Source: DATJGR01 sp963812255 (GTDB lineage Bacteria; Pseudomonadota; Gammaproteobacteria; Pseudomonadales; Azotimanducaceae). Taken from it: DNA of 64,000 bases. The notes beneath the pieces are model-generated. The model was not told the origin of the DNA and ran no database searches. It saw only the letters and a list, made by a program, of their open reading frames with translations. Position numbers and translations under genes: made by a program. How positions within the stretch are numbered: the stretch's first letter is position 1; every line of letters begins with the position of its first letter. Shown here piece by piece: positions 1 through 9,705 of the stretch. Where the stretch lies: NCBI GenBank assembly GCA_963812255.1, contig CAWEUM010000003.1:1302001-1366000 (forward strand), in the 5' to 3' direction.

Positions 1-1443
1 GAAATCGAAATCCTGCTGGGAGCTCGGCAGGTCGGCGCCTGCGAATGAGGTCTGCGCTACGCCAAGCACGCGCAGGCCGGTTTGCGCCATCTCGTCGACC
101 GCCAGCGTCACGGCTGCGCGAGCCGCGGGGTCGAGGTGGCATAGTTCGGCAATGGCCTCGGGCGCGCCCTTCGCGGCCACCAGAAGGTCCTGCTCGGCGC
201 CTTTCCACACCTGCGACATGGCCAGCAGCCCCGGGCGTAGTGCGTACGTCTTGACCAACGTCTGTCCCTCCCCGGGGGACCCTGTCAGTTGGCTTTCCGA
301 CAGCGCGTGGAAGGCCTTTTCCATCGGGTCGAATGGCTCTGGTGCACTGGCCAGAGCTCCCAGTGAGGCCAGTTCCCGGAACGGCTGCGGCATCCGCGTA
401 TCGGCGGCACCGACCCTGAACGTACTTCCCTCGGACAGCCGTAGTTCGGTCACACTCATGCGGTTCTCGGTCAATGTGCCGGTCTTGTCGGTGCAGAGCA
501 CTGTCGCCGCGCCGAGTGTCTCGATCGCCGAGGCGCGACGGGTGAGCACCCGTACCTGCGAGATCCGCCAGGCCCCCATCGCCATGAAAACGGCCAGCAC
601 CACCGGAAATTCTTCCGGCAGCATTGACATACCCACGGCAATGCCGGCCAGCAGCGCCTCGAGCCAACCGCCGCGCAATATCCCGTAAAGCAGCACGACA
701 ACGGCGCTCACCGCGGCACCCGCAACCGCGAAAACGAACACCAGGCTTCGAGTCTGGCGCTGCAGATGCGGGACCTCGACCTCGAGCAGGCTCAACGATT
801 TGCCGATCTTGCCGATTTCGCTGCCGGCGCCGGTGGCGACGACCTCGGCAACACCAGTCCCCCGCACGATCAATGCCCCGGAAAATACAAATGCCAGATC
901 GTCGCCACCCGGACGAGGCGGCGGATCTGACGTATCAGTACCTGCCGTCTTGCGCACAGGGACGGATTCGCCTGTAAGCAGGGATTCGTCGGCCTGCAGA
1001 TCTTCTGCCGTGAGGACGCGCGCGTCGGCGGGCACCCGATCACCTTCGGCCAGCACAACCAGGTCGCCCCGCACGACCTCACGTCCGGCGATGCGCAGGC
1101 GCTCTCCGTCCCGGATCACCAGCGCGCGCGGACTCGTCAGATCGCGCAGCGCTTCCATGACCCGCTCCGTGCGGGCTTCCTGCACGACGGTAATGACCAC
1201 GGAGAGACAGGCGAAGGCGAGCAATACCGCTGCTTCCTGGGCACTGCCAAGCGCCAGATAGACCACGCCGCCGCCAATCAGCAGCGCCAGCATGGGTTCA
1301 CGAATCACGTCCAGGATGATTCGAAGCGGCGTACGCCGGTGCGCCTGAGGAAGCTCATTGAACCCTTCCCGTTGCAGGCGGGCTGCGGCATCAGCGGCGC
1401 TCAGACCGCGAAACTCTGGACCTCCCGGTAGCGTGGTGCGCAT
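1..1443 (-). CDS. cation-translocating P-type ATPase, partial (N-terminal 481 residues)
   Basis: N-terminal half of an inner-membrane P-type ATPase that pumps cations using ATP; the protein continues past the left edge. The frame is open from an ATG at 1443, preceded by a GGGAAAG-type ribosome site, to base 1. Visible in order: an N-terminal cation-ATPase domain, the first membrane hairpin, the actuator-domain LTGESVPV motif, a membrane segment with MLPEEFPVVL (the conserved proline of the ion site), and the phosphorylation motif CTDKTGTLTENRM with the acceptor Asp near residue 319. Family members are usually 850-900 residues, so about 400 are missing. PEEFP resembles Ca/Mg-type (P2) pumps rather than heavy-metal P1B pumps, and no N-terminal CxxC metal domain is seen. 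The ion cannot be told. Confidence 0.93.
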   Translation of the reverse strand, partial: MRTTLPGGPEFRGLSAADAAARLQREGFNELPQAHRRTPLRIILDVIREPMLALLIGGGVVYLALGSAQEAAVLLAFACLSVVITVVQEARTERVMEALRDLTSPRALVIRDGERLRIAGREVVRGDLVVLAEGDRVPADARVLTAEDLQADESLLTGESVPVRKTAGTDTSDPPPRPGGDDLAFVFSGALIVRGTGVAEVVATGAGSEIGKIGKSLSLLEVEVPHLQRQTRSLVFVFAVAGAAVSAVVVLLYGILRGGWLEALLAGIAVGMSMLPEEFPVVLAVFMAMGAWRISQVRVLTRRASAIETLGAATVLCTDKTGTLTENRMSVTELRLSEGSTFRVGAADTRMPQPFRELASLGALASAPEPFDPMEKAFHALSESQLTGSPGEGQTLVKTYALRPGLLAMSQVWKGAEQDLLVAAKGAPEAIAELCHLDPAARAAVTLAVDEMAQTGLRVLGVAQTSFAGADLPSSQQDFDF

Positions 1444-1825
1444 GGTCTTTCCCACATCGGGGCGGCCGACTTTGGCTTGGTCTATTTCCACCCGGTGCGC
1501 TCCCTGATGACTTGGTTCATGTCGCGAACCTGCCCGAACCGCTACGACCACGCCGACGTTGGATAACCGCAGAGGTCAGACACACTAGACGCCGGGTCCT
1601 GGCGATCCATTGTGCAATCCAGAAACCGAAAGGCGGAAAGTATGTGTCGGTGCCAGCCAGCAGCAGTCCGGTCGACGCCTGCACGATCATGTCGGTCATG
1701 GCAGATTCTTGCTTCATCGAAGTAATCCTAGTCGGCGGCGTCGTGTTGATCTGATCAGGTTCGTCGGCGCTGCGATGTCAGTCTAGTCGTTGCCAAGCTG
1801 CAGCGACTCGTTCAGCGTCCGCCGA
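1444..1825. other. gene-poor stretch between the ATPase start and a small membrane ORF
   Basis: No convincing gene. A 66-codon minus-strand frame at 1517-1717 has a short hydrophobic part but no ribosome site and an arginine-rich tail. The overlapping plus-strand frame is no better. The part next to 1443 presumably holds the ATPase promoter. Confidence 0.4.
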
Positions 1826-2101
1826 TCAGATGTGCGGCTCGATCACGCGAAACGCGCCGAGCAGCGCAGGCACGATCAACGCAATGCCGATGTTCGACGC
1901 GACCAGTCGACGCGTCGGAATCGGCGGCACCTTGCAAACCCGGCTGAAATTGACGAGTGCCGCGCCCGGGATCGCAACTACCGCCGCGCTGAGTGCGAGC
2001 AGGCCCACGAACGAGCCGTTGCCGCGCGAGGCCAGGATCACCAGCGCGAACGCGACGAGTTGGCACAGCACCGGAACGAGAACCCCAATGACCACTCGCA
2101 C
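1826..2101 (-). CDS. hypothetical small integral membrane protein
   Basis: A 91-residue frame starting at GTG 2101, the first possible start after an upstream in-frame stop, with a weak GAGAG upstream. The product is strongly hydrophobic with about three predicted membrane spans (beginning VVIGVLVPVLCQLV and VGLLALSAAVVAI, and the C-terminal IGIALIVPALLGAF), separated by short basic loops. That composition is unlike a random frame in GC-rich DNA and is the main reason to accept it. No family was recognised and no function can be given. It could be a remnant of a longer membrane protein. Confidence 0.45.
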   Translation of the reverse strand: MRVVIGVLVPVLCQLVAFALVILASRGNGSFVGLLALSAAVVAIPGAALVNFSRVCKVPPIPTRRLVASNIGIALIVPALLGAFRVIEPHI

Positions 2102-2545
2102 GCTTCACGTCTCTCGTAACTTCGAGACGCCGTCATCAATGCGCAGGCGAAGGCCGCGCCCGTTGAGATGAAAATTCCCAGATTGTTTGGTTGCCATGCT
2201 CTTTCCGGTTCGATCGCGGTCCGCACGTAATCACGGATTAACCGGCTCGGCAATGGCGCGACGCATCACGATCCGTTCGAGACATCGCCAATGCTGAACA
2301 CGAGCCTCATGGTCATGGTGATTTTGGAGCTCGGCATCGACCTGTTGGGTTCTCGACAAACATTATCGCGTCGGGTTGGAGTTGACGGTGCGTGTTTGAT
2401 CGGGGGCCCGCGGAGGCACAGTCGTTCTTCATGCGCCGCGACCATCCGCTTCAGCCCTGCCCGCTTTCCACCCGACTCGAAGATCGCCGCGACACAGAAC
2501 CTGTGGCAGGCTTCTTTGGTCGCGGACACTACAAAAGGAAATCCA
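2102..2545. other. intergenic stretch upstream of the serine hydrolase
   Basis: Frames on both strands look random in composition. The hydrolase frame stays open back to 2291, but those extra 85 residues do not resemble the family and precede a good ribosome site, so they are treated as untranslated. Confidence 0.4.
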
Positions 2546-3700
2546 TTGAACGTCGATATCAGCGGAACGTGCGCCGACCGGTTCGGAGCCATCAAAGACG
2601 CCTTCGCCGCCAACTTCGTCGAGAACGGCGATGTCGGTGCGTCGCTCGCGGTGGTCATGGGTGACGAGTTGGTCGTCGACCTCTGGGGTGGCCATCAGGA
2701 TCGCGCGCGCACCACACCGTGGAAACACGACACCATCACCAACGTATTCTCGACCACCAAGACGATGAGCTGTCTTTCGCTGCTCGTGCTCGCCAGCCGC
2801 GGCTTGGTCGACGTCGATGCGCCGGTCGAGACGTACTGGCCGGAGTTCGGCCAGAATGGCAAGCGCAATGTGTTGGTGCGTCACCTGCTTTCGCATACCG
2901 CTGGCCTTCCAGGCTGGGATCAACGAATCGACGGGGTCGACCTGTACGACTGGCAGAAGGTCACTAACCTGCTCGCTGGACAGGCGACCTGGTGGGAGCC
3001 CGGCTGGAAATCCGGCTACCACGGCATCAGCCAAGGCAATCTCGTTGGCGAAGTCGTGCGTCGCGTCGATGGACGCTCGGTCGGTCGGTTCTTTGCCGAG
3101 GAAATCGCGCGTCCGATGGGCGCCGACTTCCACATCGGGCTTGCAGCGGAACACGACCACCGCGTTGCGCTGGTCATCCCCGCGCCACCGCTACAGTTCG
3201 GCAGCGGTGACGGCGCCAGTCGGCCCGACCGCGATTCCATTCCGTACCGCGCATCGAACCCGCGATTGATGGCCGAACAGTCATGGGAGATCCCGTGGCG
3301 CAGGGCCGAAATTCCCGCAGCCGGAGGACACGGCAACGCTCGCGGTGTCGCCCTGGCCCAGGCCGCGGTATCCCATGGCGGATCGTTGCGCGGCGTCGAT
3401 CTGCTTTCGCACAAAACCATCGATCGGATTTTCGACGTGCAGGCCGCCGGCCGGGATCTCGTGCTAGGCATCGGCGTCACGTTCGGCGTTGGCTACGGAC
3501 TGAATTCGCCACGCAATCCGATCAGCCCGAATGCACGGGTCTGTTACTGGGGGGGGTGGGGCGGCTCGCTGGTGGTCAACGACGTCGACGCGGGATTTAC
3601 GCTGGCTTACATCATGAACCGAATGGGTGAAGGAACCGTCGGCGACGACCGCGCGCATACTCTGTTGCGCGCAATGTACGCATCGCTCGATCGGGCCTGA
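2546..3700 (+). CDS. beta-lactamase-family serine hydrolase (EstB/class C type)
   Basis: Serine hydrolase of the beta-lactamase/PBP-like fold, most likely an esterase of the EstB type (384 residues, the usual size). The nucleophile motif SxxK is seen as STTK (S69 to K72) in FSTTKTMSCL. The family HLLSHTAGLPGW motif follows, then a Tyr motif (SGYHGIS) and a C-terminal GWGGS segment that fills the place of the KTG triad. The chosen start is TTG at 2546, because AAAGGAA lies 6 nt upstream and family homology begins there. No signal peptide is seen, so it is probably cytoplasmic. The substrate is unknown. Confidence 0.88.
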   Translation: MNVDISGTCADRFGAIKDAFAANFVENGDVGASLAVVMGDELVVDLWGGHQDRARTTPWKHDTITNVFSTTKTMSCLSLLVLASRGLVDVDAPVETYWPEFGQNGKRNVLVRHLLSHTAGLPGWDQRIDGVDLYDWQKVTNLLAGQATWWEPGWKSGYHGISQGNLVGEVVRRVDGRSVGRFFAEEIARPMGADFHIGLAAEHDHRVALVIPAPPLQFGSGDGASRPDRDSIPYRASNPRLMAEQSWEIPWRRAEIPAAGGHGNARGVALAQAAVSHGGSLRGVDLLSHKTIDRIFDVQAAGRDLVLGIGVTFGVGYGLNSPRNPISPNARVCYWGGWGGSLVVNDVDAGFTLAYIMNRMGEGTVGDDRAHTLLRAMYASLDRA

Positions 3701-3786
3701 GCGGCAACGCGTCTCGAAAATTACCCGACCGCCGATACGCCGGATAGCATAGAGCGTCGATCTGCCAACCGAGGGCCTGCAAGACC

Positions 3787-5610
3787 GTGCCACATCAACA
3801 AGCGACCGGCGCCGAATCCGTACATTGGGATCTGGGCGATCTTTACGGCGACATCGACGATCCCAAACTCGACGCAGACCTCGACCGTCTCGTCTCGATG
3901 GCCAAGCGATTCCACGAAGCGCACGCGGGGAAGCTTGCCGACACGCTCGGCGCGGCGCTCGAGGCGCAGGCCGAGATGACGCGACTCTCCGATCAGCTGT
4001 TCGTCTATCTGTTCCTGCGACGTAGCACCGACGCGACGAATCAAAAGATCCAGCAGCGCCTCGGCATGGTACAGGAGGCGTGGAGCCAAGCGAGCGCAGA
4101 CCACCTGACGTTCTTCGAACACGAATTGGTTGCGATCGACGATGCCGTGTACAGCGACATCTTGAAGCGAGATGCGGTCGCCGCACGCCACAGATCACTA
4201 CTCGACTACATCCGCGTCAACCGGCGCTTCCTGCTCGCGGAAGACGTCGAGCGCGCGCTGACGCTGCGTTCGCCGTTTGGACCTTCGGAGTGGTCGGACT
4301 ATGTCGACGAAACGGAAACCGAATTGCGATTCGGCTTCGACGCGCGCGAACTGACGATGCCCGAGATCCTCCACGTCGTGTCCAACGATCGCGATGCTGA
4401 TCGGCGCGCTGGTGCGCTCGCTGCATTCAGCACGGGGCTTACGGCGAAGCGCTTCGACCGTTTGATGGCGCGTACGTTGAACGTCGTGCTCGGCGCGAAG
4501 TACGTCGAAGATCGCGAGCGCGGTTACGCGAATCCGATGAGTGCAACAAACATCGGTAATCGGGTCGACGACGAAACGGTTGAGGCACTACATGAGGCCG
4601 TCGCGGAGTACGGCGCGGCACAGGGACGACGCTACTACCGCCTGCTCGCCGCTCATCTCGGCAAGACGACGCTGAAATGGTCGGACCGCAATGCGCCGAT
4701 GCCCCAATCGTCGAGTCGCGTCGTGCCGTGGAGCGAATGTGTCGAGACGGTGTTGTCTGCATACGGGTCGTTCAGTCCGACGTTGCGCGATCTCGTCCGC
4801 CGCATGCTCGACCGCAAGTGGGTCGACGCGCCGCCTTATGCGGGAAAAACCGGCGGCGCGTTCAACTATGCGGTGCTGCTGCCGAACGGCGAACCCCGTG
4901 CATACAATTTTTTGAACTACCTCGGCTCACCGCGCGACATCATGACTGTCGCGCACGAAGCCGGCCACGGCGTGCACGGAATGCTCGCGGCGCAAGCGCA
5001 GGGCGCGTTGATGTTCCGCGCACCGATGGCATATGCCGAGACGGCTTCAATTTTCGGTGAGATGACGACGTTCCGCTACCTGCTCGAACATACGCAATCC
5101 GACGCGCAGAAGCTGGCGCTTTTGATGGAAAAATCGGCAGACCACGTGAACACGGTGGTACGGCAGATCTCGTTTTCGAATTTCGAACGTCGGGCACACG
5201 AAGCGCGGCGCACCGGCAAACTCACCGTCGAAGATTATTCGGCGGCATGGATGGACGTCACGCATACCTTCTACGGCAAGCCGGGTGAGCTGTTCACATA
5301 CGAGCACGTCGACAACCTGTGGTGCTACGTCAGCCATTTCCTGCGGCCGTTCTACGTGTATGCATATGCGTTCGGCGAGTTGTTCACACAATCTTTGTTC
5401 GCGCGGCGCGACGAGTTCGGCAAAGCGTTCGAACCAATGTACCTGAATCTGCTGCGTGCCGGCGGCAGTCAGAGCGCGATCGAGTTGATGGCGCCGTTCG
5501 GGCTCGATCCACGCGACCCGAATTTCTGGCGTCGCGGAATCGAGGCCAGCATCAGCACATGGCTGGATGAAGCCGAAGCCATCTCGAAGCGGATGGGGGT
5601 GATTGCCTGA
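3787..5610 (+). CDS. M3 family oligoendopeptidase (PepF-like)
   Basis: Zinc metallopeptidase that cleaves oligopeptides in the cytoplasm. The zinc-site helix HEAGH lies at residues 390-394 (H390, H394 ligands, E391 catalytic), and the third ligand E418 lies in AYAETASIFGE, the spacing expected for family M3. The N-terminal part is the helical region of the PepF/M3 oligoendopeptidases, beginning near VHWDLGDLY. Length (607) matches the family. The GTG start at 3787 is the first in frame and leaves almost no N-terminal extension, but no clear ribosome site precedes it. Its stop lies 8 bases from the stop of the converging LLM gene. Confidence 0.93.
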   Translation: MPHQQATGAESVHWDLGDLYGDIDDPKLDADLDRLVSMAKRFHEAHAGKLADTLGAALEAQAEMTRLSDQLFVYLFLRRSTDATNQKIQQRLGMVQEAWSQASADHLTFFEHELVAIDDAVYSDILKRDAVAARHRSLLDYIRVNRRFLLAEDVERALTLRSPFGPSEWSDYVDETETELRFGFDARELTMPEILHVVSNDRDADRRAGALAAFSTGLTAKRFDRLMARTLNVVLGAKYVEDRERGYANPMSATNIGNRVDDETVEALHEAVAEYGAAQGRRYYRLLAAHLGKTTLKWSDRNAPMPQSSSRVVPWSECVETVLSAYGSFSPTLRDLVRRMLDRKWVDAPPYAGKTGGAFNYAVLLPNGEPRAYNFLNYLGSPRDIMTVAHEAGHGVHGMLAAQAQGALMFRAPMAYAETASIFGEMTTFRYLLEHTQSDAQKLALLMEKSADHVNTVVRQISFSNFERRAHEARRTGKLTVEDYSAAWMDVTHTFYGKPGELFTYEHVDNLWCYVSHFLRPFYVYAYAFGELFTQSLFARRDEFGKAFEPMYLNLLRAGGSQSAIELMAPFGLDPRDPNFWRRGIEASISTWLDEAEAISKRMGVIA

Positions 5611-5618
5611 TCGGTCGG

Positions 5619-6878
5619 CTACGAAACCATCGGCTTGGGACGTGATGCCGGGACGATTGGAATCTCGTCATCTCTGAGTGGGGGACGGCTCTTGCGTCGC
5701 GCAAGCGCCGCTTCAATGTAGGGTGCGAGATCTTCGGCCTTGCGCTTTTCGCGCGACTCGCGCCCCTCAGCGAAGTCGTCTAGCACCTCGTTGTGGAACA
5801 GTTCGAGACTTTCACAAATGTGCTCGTGCCGGTTTTTACCGCCCTGTTGCAGAAAGATCACCTGATCGACGCCGACGTCGGCGAAGCTGTGCATGTGTTT
5901 GCGGAATTCGTCCGGGGTTCCTATGCCGGGTGACCGGGTCATGCTGCGATCGGGATTTGCGGCGGCGCCACCGTACGCGGCATCGACGACGTTCTGCCCG
6001 CGAGCCTTCGCCGCCTTGCGGGCTTCGAAGTTCTCCCAGAGTTTGCTGCGCCCCGGAATCACGTCGTCGGTGACGAGCGCACCGACCGCGTATTCGAAGA
6101 AGCGGAATCCGTCCTCGCCGCGTCGCGAAGCCTCTTCGTGATCGTCGTGCAGAGAAAACGCCGACACCATCGCGATGTTTGCGTTGACCGTGTGGCCCAG
6201 CGGCACACACGCTTCGGAGCGGATCGTGTCGTAGTAGATCGAACTCCATGTCTTGGCTTCTTCGGGGTCGAGGAAGCTGAAGGCCAGTACCCCGAGACCG
6301 TTTTGCGCCGCGACTTTGATCGTGTCGCGGTTGGTGCACGCCATCCACATCGGCGGATGGGGTTTTTGGATCGGTTTCGGCAGGATGTTGCGGCATGGCA
6401 ACGACCAGTCCTCGCACTCGTAGCCGGGGTACGGTTCCATCACCATCATGTCGGCCACTTCGCGAGCAGCTTCTAGAGACATGGCGCGCTTGCGTTTCGC
6501 GGGGATTGCAAAACCGCCGAGTTCGAGTCGCGTGGCGCCTTCGCCTATTCCGAACTGCACGCGCCCGTGCGACACGAGATCCAGCATGCCGACGGCTTCG
6601 GCCGTGCGTGCCGGGTGGTTGTAGTTCGAGATGACTTGTCGAATGCCGAAGCCGATCTTGATGCGTTGGGTTCTCGCGGCGATGGCGGACAAGAACACTT
6701 CGCTCGCTGAGCAGTGAGAGTACTCCTCGAGGAAGTGGTGTTCGACGGACCAGGCATAGTCGATGCCAAGCTTGTCGCCGAGGACGCATTGAGCAATCGC
6801 GTTGTCGACCAGATTTTGTTCGCTGTCGGTTTCCCATGGTTTGGGAAGCTGAAGCTCGTAGAGCATGCCGAATCTCAT
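5619..6878 (-). CDS. LLM class flavin-dependent oxidoreductase (luciferase-like)
   Basis: TIM-barrel flavin-dependent monooxygenase/oxidoreductase of the bacterial luciferase superfamily (419 residues). Family signs: MRFGMLYELQLP at the first strand, AWSVEHHF, RIKIGFGIRQVISNYNHP, and GRVQFGIGEGATRLEL. GAGGGG lies upstream of the ATG at 6878. Members with this layout act on varied substrates (alkanes, sulfonates, terpenoids, xenobiotics) with FMNH2 or F420H2, and the sequence does not settle which. It is transcribed alone; upstream lies only a decayed DUF899 fragment. Confidence 0.9.
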   Translation of the reverse strand: MRFGMLYELQLPKPWETDSEQNLVDNAIAQCVLGDKLGIDYAWSVEHHFLEEYSHCSASEVFLSAIAARTQRIKIGFGIRQVISNYNHPARTAEAVGMLDLVSHGRVQFGIGEGATRLELGGFAIPAKRKRAMSLEAAREVADMMVMEPYPGYECEDWSLPCRNILPKPIQKPHPPMWMACTNRDTIKVAAQNGLGVLAFSFLDPEEAKTWSSIYYDTIRSEACVPLGHTVNANIAMVSAFSLHDDHEEASRRGEDGFRFFEYAVGALVTDDVIPGRSKLWENFEARKAAKARGQNVVDAAYGGAAANPDRSMTRSPGIGTPDEFRKHMHSFADVGVDQVIFLQQGGKNRHEHICESLELFHNEVLDDFAEGRESREKRKAEDLAPYIEAALARRKSRPPLRDDEIPIVPASRPKPMVS

Positions 6879-7139
6879 TTGTTACCCCTCAAATTTGAGA
6901 TGCCACAATAACCTTCTCGCCATGGCGATGTCGCGCAGGCGAGTCCCGCTGCGCCTTCAGGACGATTCAGAACATTTTAGTTCCCGACATCCCGCGATCG
7001 AGGCGCGGCCGCTCGGGAATATTTGCTCGAACCCAACGACGGTTGAAATTCCTGCGGACGGTGTTCGTCACGAAGACCTTGGGGCTAACGGCCGCGCGAC
7101 CCGTCCAGCCGCGAGATCCGAAGGCGGAGGGTCGTCTGC

Positions 7140-7420
7140 GATGAGTACGTCTACCCCGACGACACCCAGGGTGGTATCCCGAACGACCTGACCCGCCGTA
7201 GCGACGCCGTCAGCGCCGACCGCCGCCGCCTGCCGATGGTCCAGATCGAGACGCGGTACGTTTTCCAGGGAGCCAACGGCGCTGCGGCCCTGATCGATCT
7301 ATTCGAGGGGCGGCGACAACTCTACGTGCATCATTTCATGTGGATCGACGCGACCGACTCGGGTTGTCATCGCTGTACCAACGCGATGGACATCAACTTC
7401 GGTCCCGCAAATCTGATGCA
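7140..7420 (+). pseudogene. remnant of a DUF899 (thioredoxin-like) protein
   Basis: One plus-strand frame (open around the ATG at 7236) reads DLTRRSDAVSADRRRLP, then TRYVFQGANG, LIDLFEGRRQLYVHHFMW and GCHRC. This matches, in order, the conserved ELTRRSDELAR, YVFxGPDG, LFxGRxQLxVYHFMF and GCPSC blocks of DUF899 proteins, a family of predicted thiol-disulfide oxidoreductases. The first 30 or so residues and everything after about residue 110 of the usual 220-250 are missing or unrecognisable, and the tail is replaced by unrelated sequence. I read it as a truncated relic; expression as a short protein cannot be excluded. Confidence 0.6.
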
Positions 7421-7550
7421 CTTCCACCGTTCGTCGTACCTGCTCGGCGGAAGAACGGCCAAAGGGATGAACTCCGCACCATCCAAGGCAGGTTCCTTTG
7501 AACGAACCCCTCGGTAATACTCCGCTGCTGTGTGCCAAGCAGGAAGTGCC

Positions 7551-8387
7551 ATGACCAATCACGTCTTCGGCAAAGTCATCGTGGTCACCGGCGCCGCGTC
7601 GGGTTTCGGTCGTCTGGTGTGCGAAAAAACCGCTGCGCTCGGGGCACGTGTCGTTTGCGCCGACGTCAACGAGGCCGGACTCGCGCAGACCGTAACTGCC
7701 ATCGAAGGATCCGGCGGTACCGCGACGAGCGCGGTGACCGACGTGCGCAAGCTCGCCGAGATGCAACGGCTGGCGAAACAAGCCGTCGAACGCTTCGGCG
7801 CCATCGACGTGATGGTGAACAACGCCGGCATCATGCCGCTGGCGTTCTTTGCCGATCATGCACGGGCGGCCGACGCATGGGAGCGCTGCATCGACATCAA
7901 CATCAAGGGCGTGTTGAACGGCATCGTGGCAGTGCACGATCAGATGATCGTTCAGGGCCGCGGCCACGTCGTGAACCTGTCTTCGATCTACAGCAACTTT
8001 CCGGTGGCCGGCGCCGCCGTCTACGGCGCCAGCAAGGCCGCCGTCAACTTCCTGTCCGAATCGTTGCGTGTCGAATCGCAGGGCAAGATCAAGGTCACGA
8101 ATGTGCGACCGACCGGTGTGCCGGCAACCGGCCTCGGCACCGGCATCGTCAACGAGACGGCAGTCGTCGGCATCCTCGGCCAGAATGCGCCTGCCTATCT
8201 CCAGCAGATGCAAGCCTACGCGGCCGGTGAGTTGCCGGCGGAATATTCCGACGCGGATCACATTGAATATCACGCGTTGGCGCCGGAGTATCTCGCCGAT
8301 CAGATCGTCTACGCGATCAATCAACCGTGGGGCGTCGTCATCAGCGACATCACCGTGCGCGCGTCGGGCGACGGCTACATTCTTTGA
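7551..8387 (+). CDS. SDR family NAD(P)-dependent oxidoreductase
   Basis: Classical short-chain dehydrogenase/reductase (278 residues) that oxidises or reduces an alcohol/ketone pair with NAD(P). The Rossmann motif TGAASGFG is at residues 13-20 and VNNAGIMPL in the middle, with catalytic Ser in LSSIYS and the YGASK motif (Y158, K162). ATG 7551 is chosen over the upstream GTG at 7530 because AGGAAG lies just before it. The C-terminal 60 residues are longer than in the core family and probably shape the substrate pocket. Substrate unknown. Confidence 0.92.
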   Translation: MTNHVFGKVIVVTGAASGFGRLVCEKTAALGARVVCADVNEAGLAQTVTAIEGSGGTATSAVTDVRKLAEMQRLAKQAVERFGAIDVMVNNAGIMPLAFFADHARAADAWERCIDINIKGVLNGIVAVHDQMIVQGRGHVVNLSSIYSNFPVAGAAVYGASKAAVNFLSESLRVESQGKIKVTNVRPTGVPATGLGTGIVNETAVVGILGQNAPAYLQQMQAYAAGELPAEYSDADHIEYHALAPEYLADQIVYAINQPWGVVISDITVRASGDGYIL

Positions 8388-8438
8388 ACAGAGTTCGGAA
8401 CGTTTCGCGGCGTCGTGATCCTCGACGTGAGTTGCGCG

Positions 8439-9512
8439 CTACGCAAAGGACGCAGCAAAACTTTTCAGCGAGCGCAACGTGTCCTGATACACCTCGGGCG
8501 TCACGTCGGGATAGCTCAGGTCGCCCGCGTGCGGCGTGCCGTGGACTGTTCGCGCTACCGCTGGGACGCCGGCTCTGACCAGCTTGCGGTAGTAAGCGAG
8601 GCCTTCGTCGCGCAGCGGATCCAGCTCGTTCACCGAAATGATGTGCGGCGGCAGCCCTGTCAGGTCATCGGGTTGCGCCGCGAGCGGCCACGCCAGCGGG
8701 TTGTTGCGCTGCGTGCCTGTGGGGTCGTAGACCTTCACAAGCGCCGCCATCTGCGCGCACGACAGCATGTAGCCGTCGTTTTCGTACAGCGACAGCAGTG
8801 CCGGCGGCGGCTCGGCATACGCGCCGGAGATGTAAGGGCACAGCGCGAACACCCCGTCGATCTGATCGGCCCATCCCTCCTGCTTGGCTTTCAATGTCGT
8901 GGCAATACACAGATTGCCGCCGCCGGACTCACCCGAGATCACGATGCTGGAAATCCCCAGCGCGTCGCGCTGCGCATGCGCCCACTGCACGGCCGATGCG
9001 CAGTCGTTGAGTCCCGCCGGGAACGGATGATTGCCGAGGCGGCCACCGCCGTTGCGGAACTCGACACCGATCGTCAGTACGCCGGCGTCCGCCAGGCTGT
9101 CGCGCCACCGCACGAACATCGGATCAGCCGCCGTCATCAACACCATGCCGCCGCCGTGCGTATGCACGACACACGGCACCTTCCCGACGACGCCTTTGGG
9201 ACGATGCATGTGCAACGTGATCTCGTTGCCGTCGGTGCCGGTGATGGTCTCGGTGTACTTCTCGACGGTTGAGAATTGCGGCAGCGTGGCCAGCAGCATT
9301 TCGTTGCCGGCCGCGGCGGTCTCCTCGAACGCGAGACAATACGCTAGGCACTGCTCGTAGGAAGCATCGGCAGCCACCGGTTCCAGGCCGGGCGCGAATC
9401 CGCCCAGAGCCTTCAGAACTTCGATGATGCGTGGGTCCGCCCGTTCGTCGGTCTCGAGCGATGCAGACGGATTACCCAGGCGGCCAGGTAGGTAGGCGTT
9501 GCGATTCGTCAT
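8439..9512 (-). CDS. alpha/beta hydrolase, hormone-sensitive lipase (HSL) family esterase
   Basis: Carboxylesterase of the HSL family (357 residues). The oxyanion-hole motif HTHGGGMVLM, the nucleophile elbow ISGESGGGN, the acid motif NELDPLRDEG and the catalytic His in GTPHAGD appear in the expected order. TGAGGGT lies upstream of the ATG at 9512. No signal peptide, so probably cytoplasmic. It is transcribed divergently from the SnoaL-like gene at 9706 and converges on the SDR gene; the pair may act on the same kind of ester or alcohol substrate, which is inference. Confidence 0.92.
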   Translation of the reverse strand: MTNRNAYLPGRLGNPSASLETDERADPRIIEVLKALGGFAPGLEPVAADASYEQCLAYCLAFEETAAAGNEMLLATLPQFSTVEKYTETITGTDGNEITLHMHRPKGVVGKVPCVVHTHGGGMVLMTAADPMFVRWRDSLADAGVLTIGVEFRNGGGRLGNHPFPAGLNDCASAVQWAHAQRDALGISSIVISGESGGGNLCIATTLKAKQEGWADQIDGVFALCPYISGAYAEPPPALLSLYENDGYMLSCAQMAALVKVYDPTGTQRNNPLAWPLAAQPDDLTGLPPHIISVNELDPLRDEGLAYYRKLVRAGVPAVARTVHGTPHAGDLSYPDVTPEVYQDTLRSLKSFAASFA

Positions 9513-9705
9513 GCGGGCGACCCTCAGTCAGGCAATTGCGGGCAATCGAGTATGCGTGCAGTTCGCCCGAAGTGTGAAGTGGCAGCGCGACGCGTGATCC
9601 TGCATTGCCCCGCCGTCCGCGATCGGCGCACACTACTGCGCCGCGCGTTCAGCTGAACACAGAACAGCCCACACAGAAGACAGAAGACAAAGGAGTAATC
9701 TAAAC

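Noticed and set aside
1517..1717. 66-codon minus-strand ORF with a hydrophobic N-terminus
   Set aside because: No ribosome site and the second half is random-looking; kept only as a note in the gene-poor stretch.
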